From contig NZ_JASJOF010000009.1 of the NCBI RefSeq assembly GCF_030163795.1, positions 99,472-163,471 on the forward strand: a DNA stretch of 64,000 bases. The letters run 5' to 3'. Made by a program: the position numbers and the translations under genes. Positions 55,864 to 64,000 of the stretch are shown piece by piece. The first letter of the stretch is position 1; each line of letters opens with the position of its first letter. The DNA comes from Roseicyclus marinus. Its GTDB lineage: Bacteria; Pseudomonadota; Alphaproteobacteria; Rhodobacterales; Rhodobacteraceae. The notes beneath the pieces were generated by a model. That model was not told the origin of the DNA, did no database searches, and worked only from the letters and a program-made list of their open reading frames with translations.

Positions 55864-56130
55864 TCAGCCGGCCGGGATCAGGCCCGCGTCTGCGGCGGCG
55901 GCGATTTCCTCGGCGTTGAGCATCCCGTCGCCATTGGCGTCGAGGGCCGCAAACTCGGCCTCGGTCAGGTCGGGCAGCGCTGTCTGCGCCTCGTCATAGC
56001 TGACCATCCCGTCTCCATCGGCATCGAGCACGAGGGCCTGCCCCATGGCATGGCCTGCCCCCACCAGCCCGAGGATGAGCGCGGCATAGGCGATCGGCTG
56101 GGCGCGGCGGAACATGGTGCGTGTCGTCAT
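55864..56130 (-). CDS. Small secreted EF-hand protein
   Basis: 88 residues with a signal peptide (AYAALILGLVGAGHAMG). Two EF-hand loops are visible: DADGDGMVSYDE and DANGDGMLNAEE, each with the Asp/Asn and Gly pattern needed for calcium. AAGGAGACCCGACAC lies upstream. It is divergent from the sigma factor gene at 56439, with 308 bases between them. Confidence 0.8.
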   Translation of the reverse strand: MTTRTMFRRAQPIAYAALILGLVGAGHAMGQALVLDADGDGMVSYDEAQTALPDLTEAEFAALDANGDGMLNAEEIAAAADAGLIPAG

Positions 56131-56438
56131 GTGTCGGGTCTCCTTGACCTTGTTGCGAAGCGAAGGCGGTTTGTCCGCCCTCGGGAAGGAAGACCGGGAA
56201 AGCGGCGATTTGATCCCGCGCCCCCTCGCCGCGCGGCACATGCGGCGGCGGCTTGCCGGAAAGAGCGCGGGCAGCGGGCGACGTCTTGCCGAGGGCGGCG
56301 GCGCCTGCGCGCGATCTGCGGAAGGTCGCCGAGGATGGGCGGGGCATGGCGCAGGGGGGCCTTGGCGGGCGCGCGGGCTTGTGCCGGGGCGCGGGATCGG
56401 CGGTGCTGAGGCCATCGGCCTTGATAGGAGATCGCCCG
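56131..56438. other. Divergent intergenic region (EF-hand gene and ECF sigma gene)
   Basis: 308 bases, very GC-rich, with promoters expected in both directions. No gene and no clear sigma-70 or EcfG-type site is visible. If the sigma factor controls its own gene, its target site should lie here. Confidence 0.4.
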
Positions 56439-57035
56439 ATGACAGCCCCCTGCCCCGCCGGGCGTCCGCCCGCCACGGCCCGCGCCTTTATCGCGCTTTT
56501 GCCAGACTTGAGGCGCAGCGCGCGCCGCCTGAGCCGATCGGCGGAGGATGCCGACGATCTGGTGCAGGAAACCCTGCTTCGGGTCTGGTCGCGGTTGGCG
56601 ATGGCGCAAACGGGGGCGAGCGATGCGCCCCCTGTCACCGATCTGCGCGCCTATGCCTTTGCCACGCTGAGGAATTGCGCCCGCACAAGGGGAAGGGGTG
56701 TGCCGCCGGGCGATCATGCCGGAACCGCACCCGATCCCGACGAGACTGCGGACGCGGGCGCGGATCCCGAGGCGGATCTGGCCGCACGGCGGGCGTTGGC
56801 TGCCCTTGACCGGTTGCCAGAGGATCAGCGCGCGCTCCTGCGGCTGCGGGCTGTGGAGGGGTTGAGCTATGCCGAGATCGCCGCGGAGACGGGCCTGCCG
56901 CTTGGCACGGTGACCTCGCGGCTGTCGCGGGGACGGCGCGCGCTGCGCCGGGAGTTGGGGCTGGGCGCGGAGGCGGCTGTCATGGAGGATCTGGCCGCGG
57001 GGGCCGCACAGAGGCGGCAGGCGCAATCACGATGA
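56439..57035 (+). CDS. ECF sigma factor
   Basis: 198 residues. Region 2: [20 protein letters not shown] and [10 protein letters not shown]. Region 4: [20 protein letters not shown], then [19 protein letters not shown]. The linker between the regions is acidic and Pro-rich ([16 protein letters not shown]). AGGAG lies eight bases before the ATG at 56439. No anti-sigma gene is next to it. It is convergent with the transglycosylase gene, with a nine-base overlap, and divergent from the EF-hand gene. Confidence 0.88.
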   Translation: MTAPCPAGRPPATARAFIALLPDLRRSARRLSRSAEDADDLVQETLLRVWSRLAMAQTGASDAPPVTDLRAYAFATLRNCARTRGRGVPPGDHAGTAPDPDETADAGADPEADLAARRALAALDRLPEDQRALLRLRAVEGLSYAEIAAETGLPLGTVTSRLSRGRRALRRELGLGAEAAVMEDLAAGAAQRRQAQSR

Positions 57036-57632
57036 GCCGAGGATGACCCGGACGTAATCCTGCGTTTCGGCGAAGGGCGGGATGCCGTCATGCTCGCGCA
57101 CCGCCTCGGGCCCGGCGTTGTAGGCGGCAAGCGCGTGATCCCAGCGGCGGAAATCGCGGAATTGCATGGCGAGATAGCGTGCGCCGCCGTCGAGATTGGC
57201 GGTAGGGTCATGCGGATCGACCCCCAGAAGCGCGGCCGTGTCGGGCATGAGTTGGGCGAGGCCTATGGCGCCGGCGTGGCTGACGGCCTCGGTGTTCCAG
57301 CCCGATTCCTGCTGGACGAGGCGCAGGAACAGATCCTCGGGGATGCCGTGGCGGCGGGCGGCGGCGCGGGCCACTTCGAGCCAGGGGCCGTCGTAGCGGC
57401 CTTCGAAGCGGGGGATGGCGGTTGCGTCCGGGTCGAAATCGGGGCGTAGCCGGACCGAGGCCGCGTATTGCGTGGATGCCCGGCTGTCGAGAACGCCGAG
57501 CGCGCGGTTGATCCGTTCCATCGGGTCGGCATGAAGCGACCGGGCCGCGACACCCGTGAGCACGAGCGCAAGCGCAACCACAAGCAGGCGAAGGGACAGC
57601 ACAGGGGACATCGGCGATCGGGACGGCGTCAT
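57027..57632 (-). CDS. Lytic transglycosylase (SLT domain)
   Basis: 201 residues with an N-terminal signal or anchor ([20 protein letters not shown]). The SLT core has the catalytic Glu in [20 protein letters not shown], then [24 protein letters not shown] and [12 protein letters not shown]. It cleaves the peptidoglycan glycan strand. The ATG at 57632 was chosen; an in-frame ATG at 57611 is also possible, and neither has a strong ribosome site. Confidence 0.88.
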   Translation of the reverse strand: MTPSRSPMSPVLSLRLLVVALALVLTGVAARSLHADPMERINRALGVLDSRASTQYAASVRLRPDFDPDATAIPRFEGRYDGPWLEVARAAARRHGIPEDLFLRLVQQESGWNTEAVSHAGAIGLAQLMPDTAALLGVDPHDPTANLDGGARYLAMQFRDFRRWDHALAAYNAGPEAVREHDGIPPFAETQDYVRVILGSS

Positions 57633-57813
57633 GGTGCGCAGAAATAGGGCATTCCGGGGGGAAATTCCAGCGCCATGCCGCGCGTCCCCGTGCAGGCTGC
57701 GCGGGCCGAAAGATGCCTTTAACCTTTTCTTGACCATGGCAGGATGATCTAAGCGGGACGCGCCGCCGACTCGCAGCGGTGGCCAGCACATGCCAGAACG
57801 GGGAGAAAGAGAC

Positions 57814-58338
57814 ATGGCCGGATCCGTCAACAAGGTGATCCTGATCGGCAATCTGGGCCGCGACCCCGAGGTGCGCAGCTTTCCCAATGGCGGCAAGGTC
57901 TGCAACCTGCGCATCGCCACCTCGGAAAACTGGAAGGACCGCAACACCGGCGAGCGCCGCGAGAAGACCGAATGGCATTCGGTCGCGATCTTTTCGGAAC
58001 CTTTGGCGCGGATCGCGGAGCAATACCTGCGCAAAGGGTCTAAGGTTTATATCGAAGGCCAGCTGGAAACCCGCAAATGGCAAGACCAGTCGGGGGCCGA
58101 CCGCTATTCGACGGAAGTGGTGCTGCGGCCCTATCGGGGCGAGTTGACGCTGTTGGACGGGCGTGACGGCGGCGGCAGCGGCAGCGGTGGCGGTGGCGGC
58201 GGTTATGGCGGCGGGGCCTCGGGCGGCTATGGCGATGATCGCGGCGGCGGCTATCCCGATGACCGGGGCGGCCCGTCGTCGGGCGGCGGCTATGGCGGTG
58301 GCGGCGGCAGCGATGTCGACGACGAGATCCCGTTCTGA
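57814..58338 (+). CDS. ssb: Single-stranded DNA-binding protein
   Basis: 174 residues. The OB fold starts [20 protein letters not shown] and includes [20 protein letters not shown] and [19 protein letters not shown] Gly-rich flexible linker (about 120-165) leads to the acidic tip DDEIPF, which binds partner proteins. GGGGAGAAAGAGAC precedes the ATG at 57814. Confidence 0.96.
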   Translation: MAGSVNKVILIGNLGRDPEVRSFPNGGKVCNLRIATSENWKDRNTGERREKTEWHSVAIFSEPLARIAEQYLRKGSKVYIEGQLETRKWQDQSGADRYSTEVVLRPYRGELTLLDGRDGGGSGSGGGGGGYGGGASGGYGDDRGGGYPDDRGGPSSGGGYGGGGGSDVDDEIPF

Positions 58339-58450
58339 GGACCGCGAGACACCCTGAACGTTGCTTTCGCGGCAGGCGCGGGACGCCTCCGGCGGGCGTA
58401 TTTTGGAAGCAAAGACGGGCAGCCCCGGATCACGGGGGCGGCCTTTGGAC

Positions 58451-59653
58451 ATGGGCCTTGGGCAGATGACACCGATCAATCCGACCTACACGCGCACCTT
58501 TGCGCCCCCGGTGATGGAGGCGCGGCGCTGGATCGAGGGCAAGACATTTTCGCCCGAGCGGCCGCTGATCTTGCTCAGCCAGGCGGCGCCGGTCGATCCG
58601 CCGCCCACAGCCCTTGCGCGGGCGATGGCGGATGCGCTCATCGAGAACCCGGCGTCGCATTTCTACGGCCCGGTTCTGGGGATGCCGGAATTGCGCGCGG
58701 AACTGGCGGCGCAATGGTCGCAGGCCTATGGCGGCGCGATTACGCCGGCGCAAGTGGCGGTGACGGCCGGCTGCAACCAGGCCTTCACGGCCGTCATGTC
58801 GACGCTGGCGGGCGCGGGCGACGAGGTGATCGTGCCCCTGCCCTTCTATTTCAATCACAAGATGTGGCTGGACATGGAAGGGGTTGCTTGCGTGCCCCTG
58901 CCCACCGGCGATGACCTGATGCCCGACCCCGAGCGGGCGGCGGCGCTGGTGACGGGCCGGACGCGGGCCATCGTGCTGGTCAGCCCCAACAATCCCACGG
59001 GACGGGAATATCCGCCCGAGGTCTTGCGCGCCTTCTTCGATCTGGCGCGCAAGCGGGGGGTGGCGCTGATCCTCGACGAGACCTACCGCGATTTCCATTC
59101 GCAGCCCGGTGCGCCCCATGGTCTGTTCGCTGATCCCGATTGGGATGACACGCTGATCCATCTGTATTCCTTTTCAAAGGCCTACAGGCTGACAGGGCAT
59201 CGGGTGGGGGCGATCATGGCGTCGCCTGCGCGGCTGGCGGAGGTGGAGAAATTCCTTGATACCGTCGCGATCTGTCCGCCGCAGGTGGGGCAGATCGGGG
59301 CGCTGTGGGGGATGCGGAACCTCAAGGATTGGCTGGCGGGCGAGCGGGCCGAGATATTGGCGCGGCGCGATGCGCTTGTCGCGGGGTTCCAGCGGCTGTC
59401 GGGTTGGGAATTGATGGGCTGCGGGGCGTATTTCGCCTATGTGCGCCATCCCTTTGCCAAGGATTCCGACGTCGTGGCGCGGGATATGGTGGATGCGGCT
59501 GCCCTGCTGGTCCTGCCCGGCACGATGTTCGGGCCGCGCAAGGCGGAGGGCGGCACCGGGCAGGCGGAGGCAACGCTCCGGATTGCCTTTGCCAATGCCG
59601 ATGCGGGTGGGCTGGCCGAAGTGGTCGACAGGCTCGCGGCGCTGGACCTGTGA
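58451..59653 (+). CDS. Class I/II (PLP-dependent) aminotransferase
   Basis: 400 residues. The PLP Lys lies in YSFSKAYRLTGHRVG, with other usual stretches GCNQAFTAVMSTLAGAGDEV, VSPNNPTGREYPPEV and LILDETYRDF. The reaction is transamination between an amino acid and a keto acid; the substrate cannot be told from the sequence. The start may also be the ATG at 58466. Confidence 0.88.
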   Translation: MGLGQMTPINPTYTRTFAPPVMEARRWIEGKTFSPERPLILLSQAAPVDPPPTALARAMADALIENPASHFYGPVLGMPELRAELAAQWSQAYGGAITPAQVAVTAGCNQAFTAVMSTLAGAGDEVIVPLPFYFNHKMWLDMEGVACVPLPTGDDLMPDPERAAALVTGRTRAIVLVSPNNPTGREYPPEVLRAFFDLARKRGVALILDETYRDFHSQPGAPHGLFADPDWDDTLIHLYSFSKAYRLTGHRVGAIMASPARLAEVEKFLDTVAICPPQVGQIGALWGMRNLKDWLAGERAEILARRDALVAGFQRLSGWELMGCGAYFAYVRHPFAKDSDVVARDMVDAAALLVLPGTMFGPRKAEGGTGQAEATLRIAFANADAGGLAEVVDRLAALDL

Positions 59654-59771
59654 CGAAGCGGGGAGGCGCCGCCACCCTTGCCGCGCCGGACGCGAGAGCG
59701 TAATCAACCGCGACACCAAGGGGGCCGGACGCGGCCCTGACGGACCAAACCACTGGAAGGACCCGCGCACC

Positions 59772-61625
59772 ATGGCGAAATCGGTTGCGAAAAAGGCCTC
59801 GAACCTTTTCGTCTGGATCATCCTCGGGCTCTTGTTCGTGGCCCTTGCGGGGTTCGGCATCGGGTCGTTCAGTGGCGGCGGCAGCCGGATCGGCAGCGTC
59901 GGCGACATCGAGATCACGGCCGAGGATTACGCCCGTGCGCTCGATCAGGAAATCCGCGCCCGCATCGCCCAGACGCGTCAGCCCGTGACACTGTCGGACC
60001 TGCAGGCTCAGGGGATCGACCAGGCGGTGTTGCAATCGCTGGTGGCGCAAGCGGCGCTGGCCAACGAGGCGGCGCGGATGGGCCTGTCGGTGGGCGACGA
60101 GGCGGTCGCGCGCGAGATCACGCGGATCGAATCCTTTCAGGGGATCGACGGCACCTTTGACCGCGAGGCCTATGAGCAGGTGCTGCGCCAAAACGGCCTG
60201 ACGCCCGCGGATTTCGAAGAGGACATGCGCGAGGATACCGCGCGCAGCCTGTTGCAGGTGGCGGTTCTGGGCGGGTTGCAGCCCGACCCGGCCATTGCAG
60301 AGGCGCTGGTCGCCTACCAGGGCGAGACACGCGATTTCAGCATCCTGACGATCACCGAGGCGGATCTGCCCGGTGGTCTGCCCGCGCCGAGCGAGGCCGA
60401 TCTGCAAGCCCATTACGAGGCGAACCCGGACCGCTTCACCCGGCCCGAGGCGCGGCGGATCACCTATTCCTGGGTGACGCCCTCGATGCTGATGGACGAT
60501 GTGGAGATCGACGCGGGCGCACTGCGCGATCTTTACGAGGCGCGGGCCGATCTTTACCGCCAACCCGAGCGGCGGTTGCTGGAGCGGCTGGTGTTCATCG
60601 ACGAGGCGGCGGCGCAGGCGGCCTTCGACGCGATCGCGGCGGGGGAGACGGATTTCGACGCGCTGGTGGCCGAACGCGGCCTGTCGCTGGAAGATGTGGA
60701 TTTGGGCGAGGTCGCGCGTGGCGATCTGTCGGCGGAGGCGGCCCAGGCGATTTTCAGCGACACCGAGAGCGAGATCATCGGGCCGGTTCAATCGGCGCTG
60801 GGGCCCGCGCTGTTCCGGGTCAACGCGGTTCTGGATGCCTCCGAAGTGCCGTTCGAAGAGGCGGAAGAGGAATTGCGCGCGGAACTGGCCGCAGAGGCGG
60901 CGCGGCGCGTGATCGACGACCTGCGCGATCCGGTCGATGACCTGTTGGCCGAGGGTGCGACGCTGGAGGAACTGGCTGCCGACACCGAGATGCGGCTGGG
61001 CACCATCGACCTGACGCCTGCCTCGGAAGAGGGGATCGCGGGCTATGACGCCTTCCGCGAGGCCGCGCGCGCGGCGGAGGAGGGAGATTTCCCCGAACTG
61101 CTGGAACTGAGCGACGGCGGGTTGTTCGCCCTGCGGCTGGACGAGGTCGTGCCCCCCACCCTGCCGCCCTTCGACGAGGTGCGGGCGCTGGTGGTCGAAA
61201 GCTGGCGGGCGGGCGTGCTGCGCGACCAGTTGGCCGCGCGGGGCGAGGCCATGGTGGCCGAGATGGCGACGGGCGCGACGCTGGACAGTTTGGGCGCGGT
61301 CACGGCGGAGGTCGCGGTGCGGCGGCAGGATTTCATCCCCGATGCGCCCCCCACGCTGGTCGCGCAGGTGTTCCGCCTGTCGCAGCCCGGTGACGTGGTT
61401 CTGGTGCCGGGAGCGGACCGTGCTCTGATCGCGCGCCTCGATGCGATCAACCCCGGCGCGCGGGATGATCCGACGACCCAGATCCTGACACAGATCATCG
61501 GGCAGACCGTGGCGCAATCCATGGCGCAGGATATTTTCGAGGCCTATGGGCAGGCGATGCAAGCCGAAGTCGGCATCCGACTGGACCAGTCGATGATCAA
61601 CGCCGTTCACACGCAGTTCCCCTGA
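59772..61625 (+). CDS. ppiD: Periplasmic folding chaperone/peptidyl-prolyl isomerase, PpiD/SurA-like
   Basis: 617 residues. One N-terminal membrane anchor (NLFVWIILGLLFVALAGFGI) is followed by a SurA_N-type helical part (residues about 40-200), a parvulin-like central domain and a long helical C-terminus. The start at 59772 follows GGAAGGA. It acts in folding of exported proteins at the inner membrane. The last base of its stop codon is the first base of the trpE ATG (TGATG). Confidence 0.9.
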   Translation: MAKSVAKKASNLFVWIILGLLFVALAGFGIGSFSGGGSRIGSVGDIEITAEDYARALDQEIRARIAQTRQPVTLSDLQAQGIDQAVLQSLVAQAALANEAARMGLSVGDEAVAREITRIESFQGIDGTFDREAYEQVLRQNGLTPADFEEDMREDTARSLLQVAVLGGLQPDPAIAEALVAYQGETRDFSILTITEADLPGGLPAPSEADLQAHYEANPDRFTRPEARRITYSWVTPSMLMDDVEIDAGALRDLYEARADLYRQPERRLLERLVFIDEAAAQAAFDAIAAGETDFDALVAERGLSLEDVDLGEVARGDLSAEAAQAIFSDTESEIIGPVQSALGPALFRVNAVLDASEVPFEEAEEELRAELAAEAARRVIDDLRDPVDDLLAEGATLEELAADTEMRLGTIDLTPASEEGIAGYDAFREAARAAEEGDFPELLELSDGGLFALRLDEVVPPTLPPFDEVRALVVESWRAGVLRDQLAARGEAMVAEMATGATLDSLGAVTAEVAVRRQDFIPDAPPTLVAQVFRLSQPGDVVLVPGADRALIARLDAINPGARDDPTTQILTQIIGQTVAQSMAQDIFEAYGQAMQAEVGIRLDQSMINAVHTQFP

Positions 61626-63136
61626 TGGCGCAGATCTCGGATTTCGCCGCCTTCGAGGCGGGTTGGACTGCCGGAAAGAACCAGCTGGTCTATGCGCGGC
61701 TGGCGGCCGATCTGGATACGGCCGTATCGGTGATGATGAAGCTGACCGATGCGGGGCGAGACAGTTTCATCCTTGAATCGGTGACCGGCGGCGAGGTGCG
61801 CGGGCGCTATTCGATCATCGGCTGCAAGCCGGACCTGATCTGGGAATGCCATGGCGAAACAAGCCGCCTGAACCGGGCGGCGCGTTATGATCGCGAGAGT
61901 TTCGAGCCTTGCGACGCGCCCCCGCTGGAGGCCTTGCGCGCGCTGCTGGCCGAAAGCGCCATCGACATGCCCGAGGACCTGCCCGCGGCTGCCGCGGGGC
62001 TGTTCGGATATCTGGGCTATGACATGATCCGGCTGGTCGAGCACCTGCCGAACGTGAACCCCGATCCGCTTGGATTGCCCGATGCGGTGCTGATGCGCCC
62101 CTCGGTCATCGCGGTTCTGGACGGGGTGAAGGGCGAGGTGGCGGTGGTGGCCCCCGCTTGGGTTTCTTCGGGCCTGTCGGCGCGCGCCGCCTATGCGCAG
62201 GCCGCCGAGCGGGTGGCGGATGCGCTGCGCGATCTGGAACGCGCGCCTGCCATGGCCAGCCGCGAGATGGGCGAGGCGCGCACAGTGGCCGAGCCCGTGT
62301 CGAATTTCGCCAAGGCCGATTATCTGGCAGCGGTCGAGACGGCCAAGGATTACATCCGCGCGGGCGACATTTTTCAGGTCGTGCCCTCTCAGCGCTGGAC
62401 GCAGGAGTTTCCCGAGCCCCCCTTTGCGCTGTACCGCGCGCTCCGGCGCACGAACCCGTCGCCCTTCATGTTCTTTTTCAACTTCGGACCTTTCCAGGTG
62501 GTTGGCGCAAGCCCCGAGATCCTGGTGCGGGTGTTCAAAGGCGAGGTCACGATCCGGCCCATCGCGGGCACGCGCAAGCGCGGGGCCACGCCCGAGGAGG
62601 ATCGGGCGCTCGAGGCCGATCTCTTGGCGGACCAGAAGGAACTGGCCGAGCATCTGATGCTGCTGGATCTTGGCCGGAACGACGTGGGCCGGGTTGCCAA
62701 GATCGGGACGGTGCGGCCGACCGAGGAATTCATCGTCGAGCGCTATTCCCACGTCATGCACATCGTGTCGAACGTGGTGGGCGAGTTGCGCGAGGATCAA
62801 GATGCGCTGTCCGCGCTTCTGGCGGGGTTGCCTGCGGGCACGGTTTCGGGCGCGCCCAAGGTGCGGGCGATGGAGATCATCGACGAGTTGGAGCCCGAAA
62901 AGCGCGGCGTCTATGGCGGGGGCGTGGGCTATTTCAGCGCGGGCGGCGACATGGACATGTGCATCGCCCTGCGCACCGCCGTGCTGAAGGATGGCAAGCT
63001 CTACATCCAGGCGGGCGGCGGCGTGGTCTATGACAGCGACCCCGAGGCGGAATTCGAGGAAACCGTGAACAAGTCGCGCGCGATCCGCCGGGCGGCGGAG
63101 GATGCGGGCCTGTTCTCGGGGCGTGGGAACCGCTGA
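61625..63136 (+). CDS. trpE: Anthranilate synthase component I
   Basis: 503 residues. ILESVTGGEVRGRYSIIG near the N-terminus carries the LLES-type element for tryptophan feedback. NPSPFMFFFNFGPFQVVGAS, RPIAGTRKRG and AGTVSGAPKVRAMEIIDELE are chorismate-binding hallmarks. It converts chorismate with glutamine-derived ammonia to anthranilate. Translation is probably coupled to ppiD. trpG is not in the window. Confidence 0.96.
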   Translation: MAQISDFAAFEAGWTAGKNQLVYARLAADLDTAVSVMMKLTDAGRDSFILESVTGGEVRGRYSIIGCKPDLIWECHGETSRLNRAARYDRESFEPCDAPPLEALRALLAESAIDMPEDLPAAAAGLFGYLGYDMIRLVEHLPNVNPDPLGLPDAVLMRPSVIAVLDGVKGEVAVVAPAWVSSGLSARAAYAQAAERVADALRDLERAPAMASREMGEARTVAEPVSNFAKADYLAAVETAKDYIRAGDIFQVVPSQRWTQEFPEPPFALYRALRRTNPSPFMFFFNFGPFQVVGASPEILVRVFKGEVTIRPIAGTRKRGATPEEDRALEADLLADQKELAEHLMLLDLGRNDVGRVAKIGTVRPTEEFIVERYSHVMHIVSNVVGELREDQDALSALLAGLPAGTVSGAPKVRAMEIIDELEPEKRGVYGGGVGYFSAGGDMDMCIALRTAVLKDGKLYIQAGGGVVYDSDPEAEFEETVNKSRAIRRAAEDAGLFSGRGNR

Positions 63137-63155
63137 CAGGCGGCGGGATCGCGCC

Positions 63156-64000
63156 CTATTCGGGAAGGTTCGTCAAGACCGCCGAGACGGGCGCCAGCGC
63201 CACGCCCTCGGCACGGCTGGCGAGTGCCCATGAAAAGAGCGCCGTCACCGTGTCGGGCCGCGTCCGGCCCGCGACGATCACGCTGCCGGTCTGCACGGCG
63301 TCGAAGGCCGCGCGGCCAAGAAAGCGCGTGATGACCGTGGCGCGCTGATCCTCGTCGTCAAGCAGGCGGAAGAAGGTCGTGCCGGGCACGCCCAGCCGCC
63401 GTGCAGTCTGTTCGGCGGCATTCAGCCCCTGCGGAAAGGCGATGAAGCCATGCCCTGTGGCGCCGAGCGCGCCCATGGTGGCGTCAAGCACCGGGCGGTC
63501 GGACTGGATGCGGCCCGAGGGGTCATCCATCATCGCGACGGCCTGCGGCATCTGCGCGGTTGCGTCGGCAAGGGCCACCTCGACATCGGCGGGGGTTGCG
63601 CCCGGCGCGATGGCGGGGGCTGCGAGGATCACCACCTCGAATCCGGAGGCGCGGAAAGCCGCCGCACGTTCGGCCGCATCGGGGCGCGTCGGGTCGATGG
63701 CGAAGGTGATCGGAAAGCTGACATCGGCAAGGGCCACGGGGTCGAGCGGGGTTGCGGGATCGTCGATCAGCACGACGGCCATGAGCGGTGTGCCGGGGGG
63801 TGCGGAGAAGGCTTCGGCATTGTCGCGGAGCGCGTTGGGTGCCGTGGTTTCGGGCTCCGGCCCGGGCTGCGGCGCAAGGTCGGCAGGCGGTGCGGGCGGG
63901 GGCGTCACGGGCGCAGCGCTTGCCTGCGGCAGGGCGGGTGCTGCGGGCGCCACCCCGGTGGCGGGCGGCACCTGCGGCAGGCGGCGCGGCTGATCGGGGG
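63156..64000 (-). CDS. Divergent polysaccharide deacetylase family protein (5' end outside window)
   Basis: The frame is open to the right edge, so the N-terminus is missing. The visible part has a long Pro/Ala-rich stretch (bases about 63840-64000), then MAVVLIDDPATPLDPVALAD, FPITFAIDPTRPDAAERAAA and FPQGLNAAEQTARRLGVPGT, as in the divergent polysaccharide deacetylase (YibQ-like) family. YibQ-like proteins are envelope proteins of unclear activity. It is convergent with trpE, 19 bases apart. Confidence 0.8.
   Translation of the reverse strand, partial: PDQPRRLPQVPPATGVAPAAPALPQASAAPVTPPPAPPADLAPQPGPEPETTAPNALRDNAEAFSAPPGTPLMAVVLIDDPATPLDPVALADVSFPITFAIDPTRPDAAERAAAFRASGFEVVILAAPAIAPGATPADVEVALADATAQMPQAVAMMDDPSGRIQSDRPVLDATMGALGATGHGFIAFPQGLNAAEQTARRLGVPGTTFFRLLDDEDQRATVITRFLGRAAFDAVQTGSVIVAGRTRPDTVTALFSWALASRAEGVALAPVSAVLTNLPE

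Noticed and set aside
59322..61610. Long minus-strand frame opposite the end of the aminotransferase gene and ppiD
   Set aside because: No motif and no ribosome site; PpiD on the plus strand explains the sequence.

Overview
The gene content (an ilvI/ilvH pair of Rhodobacteraceae type, a TakP-like TRAP operon, GGAAC-N16/17-CGTT promoters read by EcfG-type sigma factors, a Bpt arginyl-transferase homologue, and DUF2852, PRC-barrel and DUF3618 proteins) points to an alphaproteobacterium of the Rhodobacterales (Roseobacter/Rhodobacter group). The genus cannot be read from the sequence. The chromosome is GC-rich, with AT-richer gaps around 1.4-2.2 kb and 29-30 kb.

Layout: (1) 1-1.2 kb: tail of an unknown gene, a DUF697-like membrane protein and a small membrane protein. 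(2) 2.2-8.5 kb, plus strand: a polysaccharide locus with UDP-xylose synthase-like enzyme, GalE, a membrane GT2 synthase, a secreted GH26-like hydrolase and UDP-glucose dehydrogenase. (3) 8.5-11.1 kb: a small lipoprotein, an IS21 remnant, a PHB-depolymerase-type esterase and an NTF2-like protein. (4) 11.5-27.5 kb, minus strand: twelve tightly packed genes that form an alginate-type system in the order algD-alg8-alg44-algA-algG-algI-algJ-(Sel1 gene)-algX-algF-algK-like-algL, preceded by two LuxR-type regulator genes (27.8-29.1 kb). (5) 29.5-43.4 kb: a stress-type accessory block with a three-gene DUF3618/holin-X operon, small membrane peptides, a DUF892 protein, an ECF sigma factor, an AI-2E permease, a 1438-residue CheB-CheR-kinase-receiver-HTH fusion and two PRC-barrel proteins. 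Three EcfG-type promoters lie here. (6) From tRNA-Ser(GGA) at 43.9 kb to the end: mostly housekeeping genes, including bpt, a TRAP operon, ilvI with an attenuator, a BCCT transporter, ilvH, an ECF/EF-hand pair, a lytic transglycosylase, ssb, an aminotransferase, ppiD, trpE and a divergent polysaccharide deacetylase.

The most striking part is the alginate-type cluster. The precursor (AlgD), polymerase (Alg8) and acetylation (AlgI, AlgJ, AlgX, AlgF) components keep their key residues. The modification and control proteins do not: AlgG lacks the DPHD epimerase motif, AlgL has substitutions at all three catalytic positions, AlgA has lost the isomerase histidines of its C-terminal half, and Alg44 has lost the PilZ arginines that bind c-di-GMP. 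No AlgE porin gene is present. The simplest reading is a machine that makes an O-acetylated polymannuronate (or a related polymer) under non-c-di-GMP control, with AlgG and AlgL kept as structural parts of the secretion complex. These residue comparisons were made against remembered Pseudomonas sequences and need an alignment to confirm.
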